Below are positions 50,600-59,472 of a stretch of 64,000 nt of DNA, piece after piece. The notes under the pieces are model-generated. The model did no database searches. It saw nothing but the letters and a program-made list of their open reading frames with translations, and was not told the DNA's origin. Every line of letters begins with the position of its first letter. Within the stretch, counting starts at the first letter, position 1. Source of the DNA: Acidobacteriaceae bacterium (lineage in GTDB: Bacteria; Acidobacteriota; Terriglobia; Terriglobales; Acidobacteriaceae); NCBI GenBank assembly GCA_003134995.1, contig PLDC01000017.1, positions 170,283-234,282 on the forward strand. The letters run 5' to 3'. The position numbers and the translations under genes are program-made.

Positions 50600-51583
50600 G
50601 TGACTGATCCCGAGAACGGGAACGTCCAGGTGGTAGTGGTGAGGCGACGGAGAACCCGTCGTCACCGTCGAAACCGACGCACACGCCGCTGGCTTGCCGG
50701 CGCGGTTGTCGCGGTTTTTTGCGCTTGCGTTTCTATCTTCGCTTTGCAATACCTCAGCCCTTCGTTGTTTCGCGGGCGGCCGGCCACGGCTCTTGCTCTT
50801 AAACAATCTGAACTTAGCCGCAGCCGCGCCGCTACTCTGAACCAGATTCTCTCGAATGTTCAGCCGCGTCCGGTGTATCCATATTCTGTTGTGCCCGGTG
50901 GGATTGCGAATGCAAAAGAGTTGAAGTGGGTGGCGGAGCACGATCCGGTCGTGGCGGCGCACTACGCGGGATTTGATTATGAACGTGCGCAACTTGTGCG
51001 GCTTACGCTGGCCCGCACAGTCTACGTTTCGTACCGGATTGGCAACAACATTTACTGGACTCGGCGAAGATTGACACTGCACAAGGGCGAGACAGTCATC
51101 ACCGACGGAAAAATGATGGCGCGCACGCGTTGCGCCAACCGAGTGGAAGGAGCTCCGCAACAGCAGGCGGCTTCGCCTGTTGAGCCTCCGCTGGAAAAAT
51201 TTGAGGAACCGCTTCACGCCGGTGAAGGCACGGCTGTGCAAGGTCCGCCTGTGGCGTTCGAGTCGGCGCTGTTGAACCGGCCGCCCGTGCCCGGACTTGG
51301 GCCTGCGGGGCCGTTGAACTTATACGATCCGTTTACCGGTGGGAGTTTTGTTCCCATCCAGCCTCCGCCGTTGCCCGAAGGGCTTTGCTCTCCGGTGAAG
51401 AAAAAGAAGGGTGGCGGCGTCGAGATCGAGATCGAACCCGACGGCAAGAAGAAAGTATCGACCAACGCTTGCGGCGGCGGTGGTGGAATGGGAACTGTGC
51501 CGGAACCTGGGACGTGGTTGATGTTTGCCTCCGGGTTGATTGCCATTTACTGGGCGGCTCGGCGAAAGCTGTCGCGCGCTTAA
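50600..51583 (+). CDS. Membrane-anchored PEP-CTERM protein with Arg-rich N-terminus
   Basis: The 327-residue product begins with an acidic start, then an Arg-rich run (RRRRTRRHRRNRRTRR, about 15-30) before one hydrophobic helix (about 32-50) that does not look cleavable. The middle (about 60-175) seems a folded domain of unknown family, with YERAQLVRLTLARTVYVSYRIGNNIYW. A Pro-rich part and a C-terminal PEP-CTERM signal (VPEPGTWLMFASGLIAIYWAARRKLSRA) follow. Both ends may thus be membrane-bound until sorting. The start is GTG with TAGGAG 6 nt upstream. Confidence 0.75.
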   Translation: MTDPENGNVQVVVVRRRRTRRHRRNRRTRRWLAGAVVAVFCACVSIFALQYLSPSLFRGRPATALALKQSELSRSRAATLNQILSNVQPRPVYPYSVVPGGIANAKELKWVAEHDPVVAAHYAGFDYERAQLVRLTLARTVYVSYRIGNNIYWTRRRLTLHKGETVITDGKMMARTRCANRVEGAPQQQAASPVEPPLEKFEEPLHAGEGTAVQGPPVAFESALLNRPPVPGLGPAGPLNLYDPFTGGSFVPIQPPPLPEGLCSPVKKKKGGGVEIEIEPDGKKKVSTNACGGGGGMGTVPEPGTWLMFASGLIAIYWAARRKLSRA

Positions 51584-51792
51584 TCCTTTCGAAAAGGCAA
51601 TTATTTTAGGCGCCTTCAATCTTAGGCGGCTCCAATCCAATCTTCAGTTTAACCCCGACCCAAAGTTGTAATCCTTTCGTAAGGGGCGGCATTCCTAAAC
51701 GCTGCTAGAATCGCCCTTAGCGCCACTGCACACAATTTAAGGCATTCATTTTCAAGTGCAACCGCGTTCAGGCAAACCGCATTAGGAAAAAT

Positions 51793-52794
51793 ATGAACCG
51801 CTCACTCAGAGCCGCTGCCGCTTTGCTGTTGTGGACGGCGGTTTGTTTTCCCGTTCCGGCGAAGTGCCAGACCAAGGTGGTGCCATCGATTCGGCGCGTG
51901 CAGGTGCTGCACGGTCGAGGCCAGGTCGAGATTGAGATTGAAGCCAGCGATCGCATCACGCCACATACAAATATTTTGACCGGCCCGGATCGCCTGCTCG
52001 TGGATTTTGTGGGAGCGGTTCCGAGTGCCCAACTGAAAAACCAAACCGTGAGCCGCGGGAATGTGAAGAGTTTGCGCGTGGGCTTGTTTTCATCGAATCC
52101 GCCGGTCACGCGGATCGTAATCGATTTGAATGGTCCGCAACCTTATCAGGTTTTTCCTTCGGGACGAACTGTGATTGTGAAGGTCGGCGGACCGGGGGAC
52201 GCTCAAGCTGTTCTCCATGCCGGCTCGGGAGGCGCGGTCTCCGGGGCAATGCTTGTAAATTCGAATTATCCTTCGGGCGCGCATCTCTCAGTGCCGGTTG
52301 AGGCTCCGGCGCGGCCTGCGCTTGAGGTTTCGTTCCGGCGTGGCTTGCTTTCGATCAGTTCGAACAAGGCCAATCTGTCGGAAGTTCTTTTCGCAATCCA
52401 CCAGCAGACTGGGGCGGAGATCGCGATTCCTGCGGGAGCGGAACAGGAGCAGGTTGTAGCTGAGATCGGGCCCGCGCCAGCGCAGGAAGTGCTGGCTCAG
52501 TTGCTGAACGGTTCCAAATTTAATTTCTTGATTCTGAGTTCGACCACCGATCCTCGCGCTCTCGATCGCGTGATTCTTAGTTCGCGCCCTGAAGGGCCGA
52601 TGCCGCCTCCGCCGCGACCTCAGCCCCGCGCTGTGGCTGAGGAAGATGCTGACGTTGAGCCTGAGGCCAAGCCGGCTCCGGCGAGCAAGATCACTACGCC
52701 AGCGGTCGACAAATCCGACCCTGCGTCTGACAAACCGGCCACTGCTCCCGACGCTACGAAGCCGGCGAGCGGCGACACTGACGCTCCCAACTAA
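51793..52794 (+). CDS. Secreted AMIN-domain protein with secretin/STN-like domain
   Basis: The 333-residue product has a signal peptide (about 1-24, ending PAKC or later), an AMIN domain (about 30-130; RRVQVLHGRGQVEIEIEASDRI and RVGLFSSNPPVTRIVIDLNGPQPYQVF), and a short STN/secretin N-domain-like part (about 178-265; VSFRRGLLSISSNKANLSEVLFAIHQQTG). The tail is Pro/Ala/Asp-rich. AMIN domains bind peptidoglycan in PilQ and AmiC. The protein could aid a pilus or secretion complex in the cell wall, though no secretin gate is attached. Confidence 0.8.
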   Translation: MNRSLRAAAALLLWTAVCFPVPAKCQTKVVPSIRRVQVLHGRGQVEIEIEASDRITPHTNILTGPDRLLVDFVGAVPSAQLKNQTVSRGNVKSLRVGLFSSNPPVTRIVIDLNGPQPYQVFPSGRTVIVKVGGPGDAQAVLHAGSGGAVSGAMLVNSNYPSGAHLSVPVEAPARPALEVSFRRGLLSISSNKANLSEVLFAIHQQTGAEIAIPAGAEQEQVVAEIGPAPAQEVLAQLLNGSKFNFLILSSTTDPRALDRVILSSRPEGPMPPPPRPQPRAVAEEDADVEPEAKPAPASKITTPAVDKSDPASDKPATAPDATKPASGDTDAPN

Positions 52795-52861
52795 TCTTCA
52801 GCTTTCTTCTGAGCTGCTTCGGGATTCACTGCGGACTTACTGCGGATTATCCGCGTGGTGA

Positions 52862-54325
52862 TTACGGCGGCGTAATTAGACGTACGGGCACGGGAGAGCT
52901 TCCTGTGACGAAGGGGCTTGCGGCGGTGGATTGATTGCTGCAGCCTGCAACGTTCAACACGGTCACGTTCAAGCTGCCGTCGGCGTTTACGTAGTTGATG
53001 AAGACTTGCAGAAATCCAATGACAGTCACGTCAGGTTGCTGGCCCGTTAGGACCAAAGTGCTATCGTAAATCGGCAGCGACACAATAGAAGTGCTACTTG
53101 AGATGTTCGTGTTGGAGCCGACAGCCAACGGATTTAAGGAACCCGCCTGGATTAGAAAAGGATACGAATTCGTCACCAGCGAATCTTGGCCACTGTTTGT
53201 CGAGCCTGTCGATGCTGCATGGATCAGACACTGTGCCCCCAAAGAGGTGTCGCCGTTGGCACCGTAGGGATTTTCGTTGAGGTTCACTTGGGTTGAAGTC
53301 GTCGCGGTGCCGAACGGGACACCGCATTGATAGGGAGTGGTGTTATCGCATCCTGCGATGGCTTGTTGATAATCGCCTACCGCACAAGTTGGCGCCGCCG
53401 GTGAAGGATTTTGGACGTAGGCCGGAAGATACTGCAGATTGGGCGTGGATGGCGGCGTGGTTGGGACGTTTGGCTGTGCTATGGCGTTGAACGGGCCTGA
53501 GTTGCAGAGACCTGTCGTATTGCAATCCGGGAGTAAATTGAAAGTTTCGCCGATCACGCCAGGTCCAGCGGCGCCCCCCAGCACGATTCCGGGACTGACA
53601 ATCATTCCCGTATTTTGAACGAACAGGGAGCAGGCTCCAACACCACTGCCAGGGCAAGTATTCGTCGGATGGAGCGGATCTCGGTCCGGCACGATCCATG
53701 GTTTCACGCAACGTGGCTGCACGGGAATCATCCCAGATGACAAAGAGGCCGAGCCGGAGGGGTTGTAGACTTCCGCGGTGGCGGTTCCGCTGACGCCGGA
53801 ATTTTTGGATGTGCCGCCGGGTATCAGCGCAAAGATACGGCCGAAGAACGTCGGCACGTTCGGCTGTTGCACATACACCGTCACCGTGGGATTCACGGTG
53901 AAGCTTGAGGTTGATCCGGCCAGGGTGGAGCAATCGGTCGACCCCGCGCCCGTACCGTAGGTGACCGTTACGGTGGGAGCGGGAATACCACCGATAAAGT
54001 TCCACTGAGCCTGTGCGACGGAGTTCGCGGCCAGAGTGGCTGTGCCTGAGGTTCCGCATACGGCTTCCCACGACGACACCGTGTTCGGATCTCCGGTGAC
54101 GCCCGAAATCGAGATTACTCTGGCGGCGGCCAGGGCTGCTGCGTCGGCGGCGCGCTGCGCTTCGGCCTTCACCTGGTAGAGCGTGCCAATGTCGATGGAG
54201 AGCGCTGCCATGGCAATCATGGCGACCATTGCCGCAGCCACCAGCGCGAGGGTGACGCCGCGCTCTTTCAGGCGTGCATCGTTATTCCTGCTTTTTCCTG
54301 CGCGGCGAATTAGCGGTGAAAGCAT
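52862..54325 (-). CDS. TadG-like pilus-assembly protein
   Basis: This 487-residue protein has the TadG N-terminus: RGVTLALVAAAMVAMIAMAALSIDIGTLYQVKAEAQRAADAAALAAARV. One helix leads into a coiled AA-rich segment. The rest is a large extracellular region rich in Thr/Ser/Pro/Asn. No vWA domain like that of larger TadG proteins is evident. It follows two TadE genes on the minus strand with a gap of only 6 bp and is probably in one operon with them. Confidence 0.87.
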   Translation of the reverse strand: MLSPLIRRAGKSRNNDARLKERGVTLALVAAAMVAMIAMAALSIDIGTLYQVKAEAQRAADAAALAAARVISISGVTGDPNTVSSWEAVCGTSGTATLAANSVAQAQWNFIGGIPAPTVTVTYGTGAGSTDCSTLAGSTSSFTVNPTVTVYVQQPNVPTFFGRIFALIPGGTSKNSGVSGTATAEVYNPSGSASLSSGMIPVQPRCVKPWIVPDRDPLHPTNTCPGSGVGACSLFVQNTGMIVSPGIVLGGAAGPGVIGETFNLLPDCNTTGLCNSGPFNAIAQPNVPTTPPSTPNLQYLPAYVQNPSPAAPTCAVGDYQQAIAGCDNTTPYQCGVPFGTATTSTQVNLNENPYGANGDTSLGAQCLIHAASTGSTNSGQDSLVTNSYPFLIQAGSLNPLAVGSNTNISSSTSIVSLPIYDSTLVLTGQQPDVTVIGFLQVFINYVNADGSLNVTVLNVAGCSNQSTAASPFVTGSSPVPVRLITPP

Positions 54326-54331
54326 AGTCTC

Positions 54332-54946
54332 TCAGTTCTCGTTAAGCGCGCCGGCCTTCACAACAATGGTACTTGGCCCCGAACCCGTCCACCCCAGCGA
54401 GGACGCCACATTGTTGAACTCCCACTTGTATGGATAGGTGATGGTGACGCAGGTTCCGATTAATTCGACGGTTCCGCCACTGGTGGAAACTGCGTTTATG
54501 CAGCCCCGGTTGATTAGGAGCGTGATGCCGCTTCCAGGACACGTGCCGGTGGAGGCGTATGTCCAGTTAAGAGGAGCGGAAAATGTCGCGGTGGCCCCTG
54601 AGAGGCCGCAGTCGTTGAGCTGTTCGGATAGGAGATAGTTGTCGGCCACCTGGAAGGCGTCGCCGACGGATACGGGAACGCCAGACGCAGCGGAAGGATT
54701 TACGAGATCGGTGGCGGGATCTGCGGCGGCCACGCGGGCGGCATCACGCGCGGCGTTGGTCAACCTTTGCTTGAGAGTGAGCGCGTTGCTGAAATCAAAA
54801 ATCCCGACGACAAGAAATACAAGAAGAGGTAATGAAATCGCGAACTCCACGATTTGCGACGCGTGATCGTCGCGCCAATGTCGTGCTGGTTTCGCGAGCG
54901 GCGGAGCCTGCGAAACTCTTTTCGTTGCCATGGTCATCGCGCCCAC
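54332..54946 (-). CDS. TadE-like pseudopilin
   Basis: The 204-residue protein has the TadE pattern near its N-terminus: QIVEFAISLPLLVFLVVGIFDFSNAL, with Glu at the position usual for prepilin processing, then LTNAARDAARVAAADPATD. The rest is an extracellular domain with few Cys. Its GTG start overlaps the end of the preceding TadE gene within a few bases. ATGs at 54937 and 54931 are alternatives. It presumably needs the prepilin peptidase at 55535. Confidence 0.87.
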   Translation of the reverse strand: MGAMTMATKRVSQAPPLAKPARHWRDDHASQIVEFAISLPLLVFLVVGIFDFSNALTLKQRLTNAARDAARVAAADPATDLVNPSAASGVPVSVGDAFQVADNYLLSEQLNDCGLSGATATFSAPLNWTYASTGTCPGSGITLLINRGCINAVSTSGGTVELIGTCVTITYPYKWEFNNVASSLGWTGSGPSTIVVKAGALNEN

Positions 54947-54947
54947 G

Positions 54948-55547
54948 TTATTGCGTCTCCACTCTCATCTGGGCCTGGCCTGGGAGCTGAATATTGCCGA
55001 GATCGAGGTTGGTAAGCGGAATCTTAAACGAGAAAGGATACTGATAGCGCAGGCTCACCGATGTGCCGCAAATGCCCATGCCTCCCTGAGGATTCGTGGG
55101 AGCAGCGTAGGACAGTTGGACGTTCTCCTGCACGCATATTGGGATGGTGACGCTGCCGTCGCAGAGAACGGCCGTCGGAGGCGTAGTGCGGCATTGATAT
55201 AAGACAGGTATCGTCCACGCAGAAGTTGAAACCAGTTGATTGGTGTTTAAGTGCGCGGCCGCCATTGCGTTGGTCACAGCGGTTTGGGCGATCTGGCCTG
55301 GGCTGGAGCCTGTTGAGGCGCAGGTCGCGCAGACCGGGGCCACAGCGGCACGCGCTCCGGCGCGAGTGGCCTGCGTAAGCGTACCATAAATTCTGAAAGC
55401 TTGACCGAACCAGAAGATCGCGATCAGGAACATGAATAGCAGAGGAACCACCATGGCGAATTCGGCGATTTCGCTGGCGCTGGTATCGCGCGCGAGACGG
55501 CGCAGGGTGAGTGAGCCGAGTCTGATTCTTGTGGTCAGGTTCGCCAT
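54948..55547 (-). CDS. TadE-like pseudopilin
   Basis: The 199-residue protein has SEIAEFAMVVPLLFMFLIAIFWFGQAFRIYGTLTQATRAGARAA, the classic TadE E-F-A...L-x-x-x-x-Y-x-x-x-x-x-A-x-R-x-G-A-R segment. A Cys-containing extracellular domain (CATCAS, CQCRTT-like) follows. It overlaps the prepilin peptidase gene by 13 bp and is directly followed by the second TadE gene. Confidence 0.88.
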   Translation of the reverse strand: MANLTTRIRLGSLTLRRLARDTSASEIAEFAMVVPLLFMFLIAIFWFGQAFRIYGTLTQATRAGARAAVAPVCATCASTGSSPGQIAQTAVTNAMAAAHLNTNQLVSTSAWTIPVLYQCRTTPPTAVLCDGSVTIPICVQENVQLSYAAPTNPQGGMGICGTSVSLRYQYPFSFKIPLTNLDLGNIQLPGQAQMRVETQ

Positions 55548-56086
55548 ATCGAATGAACGCCGAAAAGCACAGTGGTCAAAGCTAATGCTACGCCATACGG
55601 AACCTTGAGCGATTGCGGATTATCGAGCGAAACTTCGGGGCTTGGTTTATGAAAAGTCACCATGGAAACCAGAATGCCTCCGATGTTGCGCAGCGTTTGC
55701 AGGAATCTTCGTTTGTAAATCACCAGCGCCAAAGCCATGACTCCCGCGACGAAGACGGAGCCCATCAGCAAAGTTACCATTGCCTGCCAGCCGACGAACG
55801 CGCCTAGAGCTCCGGCCAGCTTCCAATCGCCCGCGCCCAGGCTGCGCAGAAAAACAAATGGCAGAAGCACGAGCAGTCCAAGCCCGGCGCCCAGCAGGGA
55901 AGTCTTCAGCCCAGCCCATCCGCCGCTCAGTGTGTTCAGCGACATTCCGATAAGCAATCCCGGCACCGTCAGCCAGTTTGGGATGCGGCGGCTGCGCCAA
56001 TCCGTGTATCCGGCGATCAGCGCCAGCGCGACCGCCAGTCCCAGAATGATCGGCTTCAAACTCCCCCCGCTGCCGCGGATTTTCAC
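55535..56086 (-). CDS. A24-family prepilin peptidase (TadV/CpaA-like)
   Basis: The product is about 183 residues from GTG 56086; TTG 56059 is a shorter alternative that starts closer to the first helix. It has about five to six helices and catalytic Asps in YTDWRSRRIPNWLT and SLGAGDWKLAGALG, the latter the G-x-G-D motif with two-Asp chemistry. There is no N-methylase domain, as in TadV/CpaA. It should process the TadE proteins encoded next to it. A tad ATPase, TadB/C and an RcpA secretin are not here. Confidence 0.87.
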   Translation of the reverse strand: MKIRGSGGSLKPIILGLAVALALIAGYTDWRSRRIPNWLTVPGLLIGMSLNTLSGGWAGLKTSLLGAGLGLLVLLPFVFLRSLGAGDWKLAGALGAFVGWQAMVTLLMGSVFVAGVMALALVIYKRRFLQTLRNIGGILVSMVTFHKPSPEVSLDNPQSLKVPYGVALALTTVLFGVHSIWRT

Positions 56087-56134
56087 ATAGCCAGATAGCG
56101 AAGTCAATTGTGGGAGCGAAACGCGTGCTGCCTG

Positions 56135-56181
56135 GAGATCCTTCGCTCCGCCTGAAAAGCGGCTCCGCTCAGGATGACGCC
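56135..56181. repeat. Dispersed palindromic repeat
   Basis: Its inverse complement begins gtcatcctgagcgga and ends gaaggatc, the same ends as the copy at 37893-37952, though the middle differs. It lies between ctpA and the tad operon. Confidence 0.55.
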
Positions 56182-56203
56182 ACCATAAAAACCTTCTTGC
56201 CAA

Positions 56204-56231
56204 CAACAAAGGCCCGGAATCGATCCGGACC
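56204..56231 (-). terminator. Rho-independent terminator after ctpA
   Basis: On the minus strand GGTCCGGA pairs with TCCGGGCC (one G-T pair) around a 5-nt loop, followed by tttgttgttg. It is about 47 bp beyond the ctpA stop and separates ctpA from the tad genes. Confidence 0.75.
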
Positions 56232-56277
56232 TATTGTCATTGAAACTTTGGAGCCTTGAAACTCTGAAACCTTGCTA

Positions 56278-57879
56278 TTACCGGTTGAAGGCCCCTGCGC
56301 CGTTATGTTCCGCTACGATCTTCTTGGCATTGTCGGCCAGCGCTTTCGCTTGCGGGAGCAGGTCGAGGCCTTTCAGAATTTCCGGATCGGATTCCGCGCG
56401 AACCTTCATGCCTTCATCCTGGCCGAACGCATCGACAAAAATCTCAGCCTTGATGTTGGCCTTGAGCCAATCGCTGTTATCCAGCAGATCGGCCTGAGTG
56501 TAGGGGACATTGGCATCGTCGAGCGACTTGCGGAACTCCTGCAGGAGGGCATCGTCAACTTCAAAGCTCTTCGTGGGGTGATGACTCACGACATAGCGTT
56601 TGGCGAAGTTGAAGAACGCATAGTGCTGCAAGAGCGTGTCCTGAAAGTGATTGCTCTTCGTCGGAGGAATCACAACATCAGGCGTGATGCCGCCGCCGCC
56701 GTAAACTGTGCGTCCGCTGTCGGTGAGTTTCACTTCGCGATTGGCGTTGCTGCCGGATTCTGCCTCGCGATTGTAATAATAATCGTAGAGCGAAATGTTG
56801 CTGTAATCGCGCTGAATCAGCCGTCCGCTGGGCGTGTAGTAGTGCGCAGTCGTGAGGGCCAGTCCGGTATTTTCCGATAGCGGATAGACGGTTTGAACGA
56901 GACCCTTGCCGAATGTTACCTCGCCCACGATCAGGCCGCGATCGTGATCCTGAATGGCTCCGGAAACAATCTCGGCTGCCGATGCGGTCAAGCGATTCAC
57001 CAGCACTACCAGCGGATAATCTTTTCCGCCATTACCATGCTGCGCGACGTAGCGTTTCTCAGCCGAAGCGCGGCCATGATGAGAAACGATGAGTTGATTT
57101 TTCTTGAGGAACTTGTCGGCTACGCCGACGCCTTCGCTCAGCAGACCGCCGGGATTCCCGCGCAAATCAAGAATCAAGCCCTTCAGGTCGCCGAACTCAT
57201 CCAGGGCTTTCGAGACTTCTTCTTCCGTAGTTTCGTTGAAGCCGGTGACGTGCAGGTAGCCGACGCCGGGGCGAATCAGGAAATGCACATCCACGCTGTA
57301 GCGCGGAATCTCGTCGCGGATCAGGGTGAACTCCATCGGCTTCTCGACGCCTTCGCGCGAGATGCTGATGTGCACCGTCGTTCCTTTGGGTCCCTTGAGC
57401 ATGTCGGCCACGTCGGGCGTCGTCATGTTCTCGGTGGATTTGCCATCGACGGCAATGATCACGTCGCCGGGATGAATGCCGGCCTTATAAGCGGGCGTGC
57501 CGGTGAAGGGGAAGATCACAATCACTTTATTGTTGCGCGGGCCGACGGTCATGCCCACGCCGTAGTACTTGCCGCGCTGGTCCTCGCGCATCAGCGCGTA
57601 AGACTTGGGGTCGAAGAAGTTCGAGTGCGGATCGAGCGAGTGCAGCATGCCCGGAATTGCGCCGTTGTAGATGGCTTTATCGGGGTTAACCGGCTCGGCG
57701 TAGTTATCTTCAATGACGGCATAGACGTCCGTGAACTGCTTCAGGCTGTCTTTGACGTCGGTGTCGCCGCTGAGCGACGACTGCTGTCCCGTGCGCTGGG
57801 CAAAAACGATTCCCAAAAAGCCGCAGGCAAGAAGAAAGAAAGCTACCAGGAAGAGTGAGCGGCGTGAACTACGTGCCAT
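56278..57879 (-). CDS. ctpA: S41 C-terminal processing protease (CtpA)
   Basis: The 533-residue protease has an N-terminal signal or anchor (about 8-28), an N-domain (about 40-110), a PDZ domain (about 115-200; TGTPAYKAGIHPGDVIIAVDGKST) and the S41 core. The core has LILDLRGNPGG, nucleophile Ser in TASAAEIVSGA and the general base Lys in GEVTFGKGLVQTVYP. It trims exported proteins near their C-terminus. ATG 57879 with AAGGAAAT is preferred to the frame's first codon at 57993. An ordinary terminator follows. Confidence 0.92.
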   Translation of the reverse strand: MARSSRRSLFLVAFFLLACGFLGIVFAQRTGQQSSLSGDTDVKDSLKQFTDVYAVIEDNYAEPVNPDKAIYNGAIPGMLHSLDPHSNFFDPKSYALMREDQRGKYYGVGMTVGPRNNKVIVIFPFTGTPAYKAGIHPGDVIIAVDGKSTENMTTPDVADMLKGPKGTTVHISISREGVEKPMEFTLIRDEIPRYSVDVHFLIRPGVGYLHVTGFNETTEEEVSKALDEFGDLKGLILDLRGNPGGLLSEGVGVADKFLKKNQLIVSHHGRASAEKRYVAQHGNGGKDYPLVVLVNRLTASAAEIVSGAIQDHDRGLIVGEVTFGKGLVQTVYPLSENTGLALTTAHYYTPSGRLIQRDYSNISLYDYYYNREAESGSNANREVKLTDSGRTVYGGGGITPDVVIPPTKSNHFQDTLLQHYAFFNFAKRYVVSHHPTKSFEVDDALLQEFRKSLDDANVPYTQADLLDNSDWLKANIKAEIFVDAFGQDEGMKVRAESDPEILKGLDLLPQAKALADNAKKIVAEHNGAGAFNR

Positions 57880-58032
57880 CTTGAATTTCCTTCGGTTGAG
57901 GGCTCTAGAGCATCCCCGGCTACCGTACTGAATATACAGAGTATACCACCCCGTTAGACGGCCCTGAACCGGGATGGTCACCGCGGTAACCATCCCGGCA
58001 CGGTCGCTTGTTATGAGATGCGGATGGGCCGG

Positions 58033-58686
58033 TTAAGGTTCTACGCGCCTTAAAGCGGCGGGTGGGCTTGGGGTAGTAGGTCTCGCCGACTGCCCGGTGT
58101 GCGTTTCATGGGGGTTGGGATGCGAAGCGAGTTCGCTCTCGTCATCGTTGTTGTTAGGGCCGGATGGTAGATGGGTTCCTCTGTGATGCGCAGACGCAAA
58201 GTGCAGATCCTGCAAATCGCCGACGGCCTTGCCGACGCATCCGCCGAGCAAGGCGAAGAGTCCGCCGCCGATGACAATTCCTCCCGCGACTGGCGTGCCG
58301 TCGCGAGCGCTATTGTGCGCGCCGAGGGCCGCTCCAATGCCAAACCCGATCGCTGCCCCGACGAGAATGTGTCCGGCGTCTCCGTGATACCGCCACGGCG
58401 TTTGGTAAGTTCCTCGCGGATATGGACGTTGGGATGGAAATGGATGTCCGGGTCCACGGCCGCGAAGCTGCGCCAGCGTTGTGTTGCCTGCGTCGAGCGA
58501 GATGTCCGAGGTCTGTGTGTATTTACTTCGCGCCGCAGCCACTGTGTCGATGCTGCGAGCATCTTTTCCAGTTTCAGTTTCAGTTTCAGTTCGCTGATCT
58601 TCTATCGTTTGCGCCATCGCGCCCGGGGCAAGCGTGAGAGCAGCCAGCAAGAACGAGAGGAACAGAATGCATTTTGTATTTTTCAT
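58033..58686 (-). CDS. Secreted glycine-zipper hypothetical protein
   Basis: The 217-residue product has a signal peptide (1-25, ending GAMA), a low-complexity TETETETG run encoded by a short repeat, and a basic spacer. A glycine-zipper helix pair (about 105-155; GHILVGAAIGFGIGAALGA, GGIVIGGGLFALLGG) follows, then a polar tail. No named family. The zipper suggests a membrane-associated part in the envelope. It is followed on the same strand by no other gene; the next gene upstream (59388) may be in one transcript with it. Confidence 0.6.
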   Translation of the reverse strand: MKNTKCILFLSFLLAALTLAPGAMAQTIEDQRTETETETGKDARSIDTVAAARSKYTQTSDISLDAGNTTLAQLRGRGPGHPFPSQRPYPRGTYQTPWRYHGDAGHILVGAAIGFGIGAALGAHNSARDGTPVAGGIVIGGGLFALLGGCVGKAVGDLQDLHFASAHHRGTHLPSGPNNNDDESELASHPNPHETHTGQSARPTTPSPPAALRRVEP

Positions 58687-58695
58687 AGACGCATC

Positions 58696-59388
58696 CTAGA
58701 AACAATGCGTCGATGAGGTTGGCGAGTCTGTGACAGTTTCGGGAGTGTCACAGCGATGCGGTGGGGCGAGCGCCTGAACAAGCCGTGTGTCTTTCGAAAC
58801 AGCGGCATAAAAATGCGTGCCCGTCACGATCGTTTCTTCCTGCCCCGGAGTTCCGTCGCAACTTCCTTCGTGTGACATCGCGACGGCCATCAAAATAAGT
58901 GCGGGGGATAAGAGCACAACCAACGGCGCCGTCATTGCGTAGGAGGCATCTCTGGCGATCTTTTCACCCGTAGTATCCAGCCAGACTCGATCGACCACAT
59001 GGTCACCACGCGGCTTGGCCAAATACACAGGGATTGACTGCACCTTGATTTTCCTGCCACTCGCTGTTTTCAGCGGCTCAAGCTTCCAGCGTACCCGACC
59101 CTCTTTACAGTTTTTTCCAGCGCGCACAACCTTCGTGATGCGACCGTGGATGGCCGAGTTCCTCGGAAGGACTGTTAAGCCGTTCGCATTAAGGTCACGC
59201 TCCAGCTTGAAAGAGATTTCGTCTCCCACGTGGGCGTGTGCCGAATCGAGTGGCGTTACCACTGACAAGTCGAGCACCTGGCCTCGCTCGAGCTTGACGA
59301 TTTTCGGTTCCGGATTGTCCGCTACACCTTGTGCGCAGAGCGTCGCCGGTGTAATCACGAGCAGACAAAACGCGACAAATTTCTTCAT
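58696..59388 (-). CDS. Secreted hypothetical protein
   Basis: The 230-residue product has a signal peptide (1-20, ending LCAQ). A beta-rich domain follows (about 30-130; VVTPLDSAHAHVGDEISFKLERDL and LPRNSAIHGRITKV), then a hydrophobic segment (about 150-170) and a Cys/Thr-rich tail. Similar beta domains occur in acidobacterial secreted proteins without assigned role. GGGAGG precedes the ATG. It ends 9 bp before the glycine-zipper gene, so the two form a likely operon. Confidence 0.65.
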   Translation of the reverse strand: MKKFVAFCLLVITPATLCAQGVADNPEPKIVKLERGQVLDLSVVTPLDSAHAHVGDEISFKLERDLNANGLTVLPRNSAIHGRITKVVRAGKNCKEGRVRWKLEPLKTASGRKIKVQSIPVYLAKPRGDHVVDRVWLDTTGEKIARDASYAMTAPLVVLLSPALILMAVAMSHEGSCDGTPGQEETIVTGTHFYAAVSKDTRLVQALAPPHRCDTPETVTDSPTSSTHCF

Positions 59389-59472
59389 GCTGCACCTCCC
59401 TAAAACTCTGGTAAGTGCAGCCTAAGGAATGTTTTCAACTGAAAGGGGGAAGCTGGGACACTTTCGAGACTG

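Noticed and set aside
56893-57858. 321-codon plus-strand frame
   Set aside because: It is antisense to ctpA, with all S41 and PDZ motifs on the minus strand.
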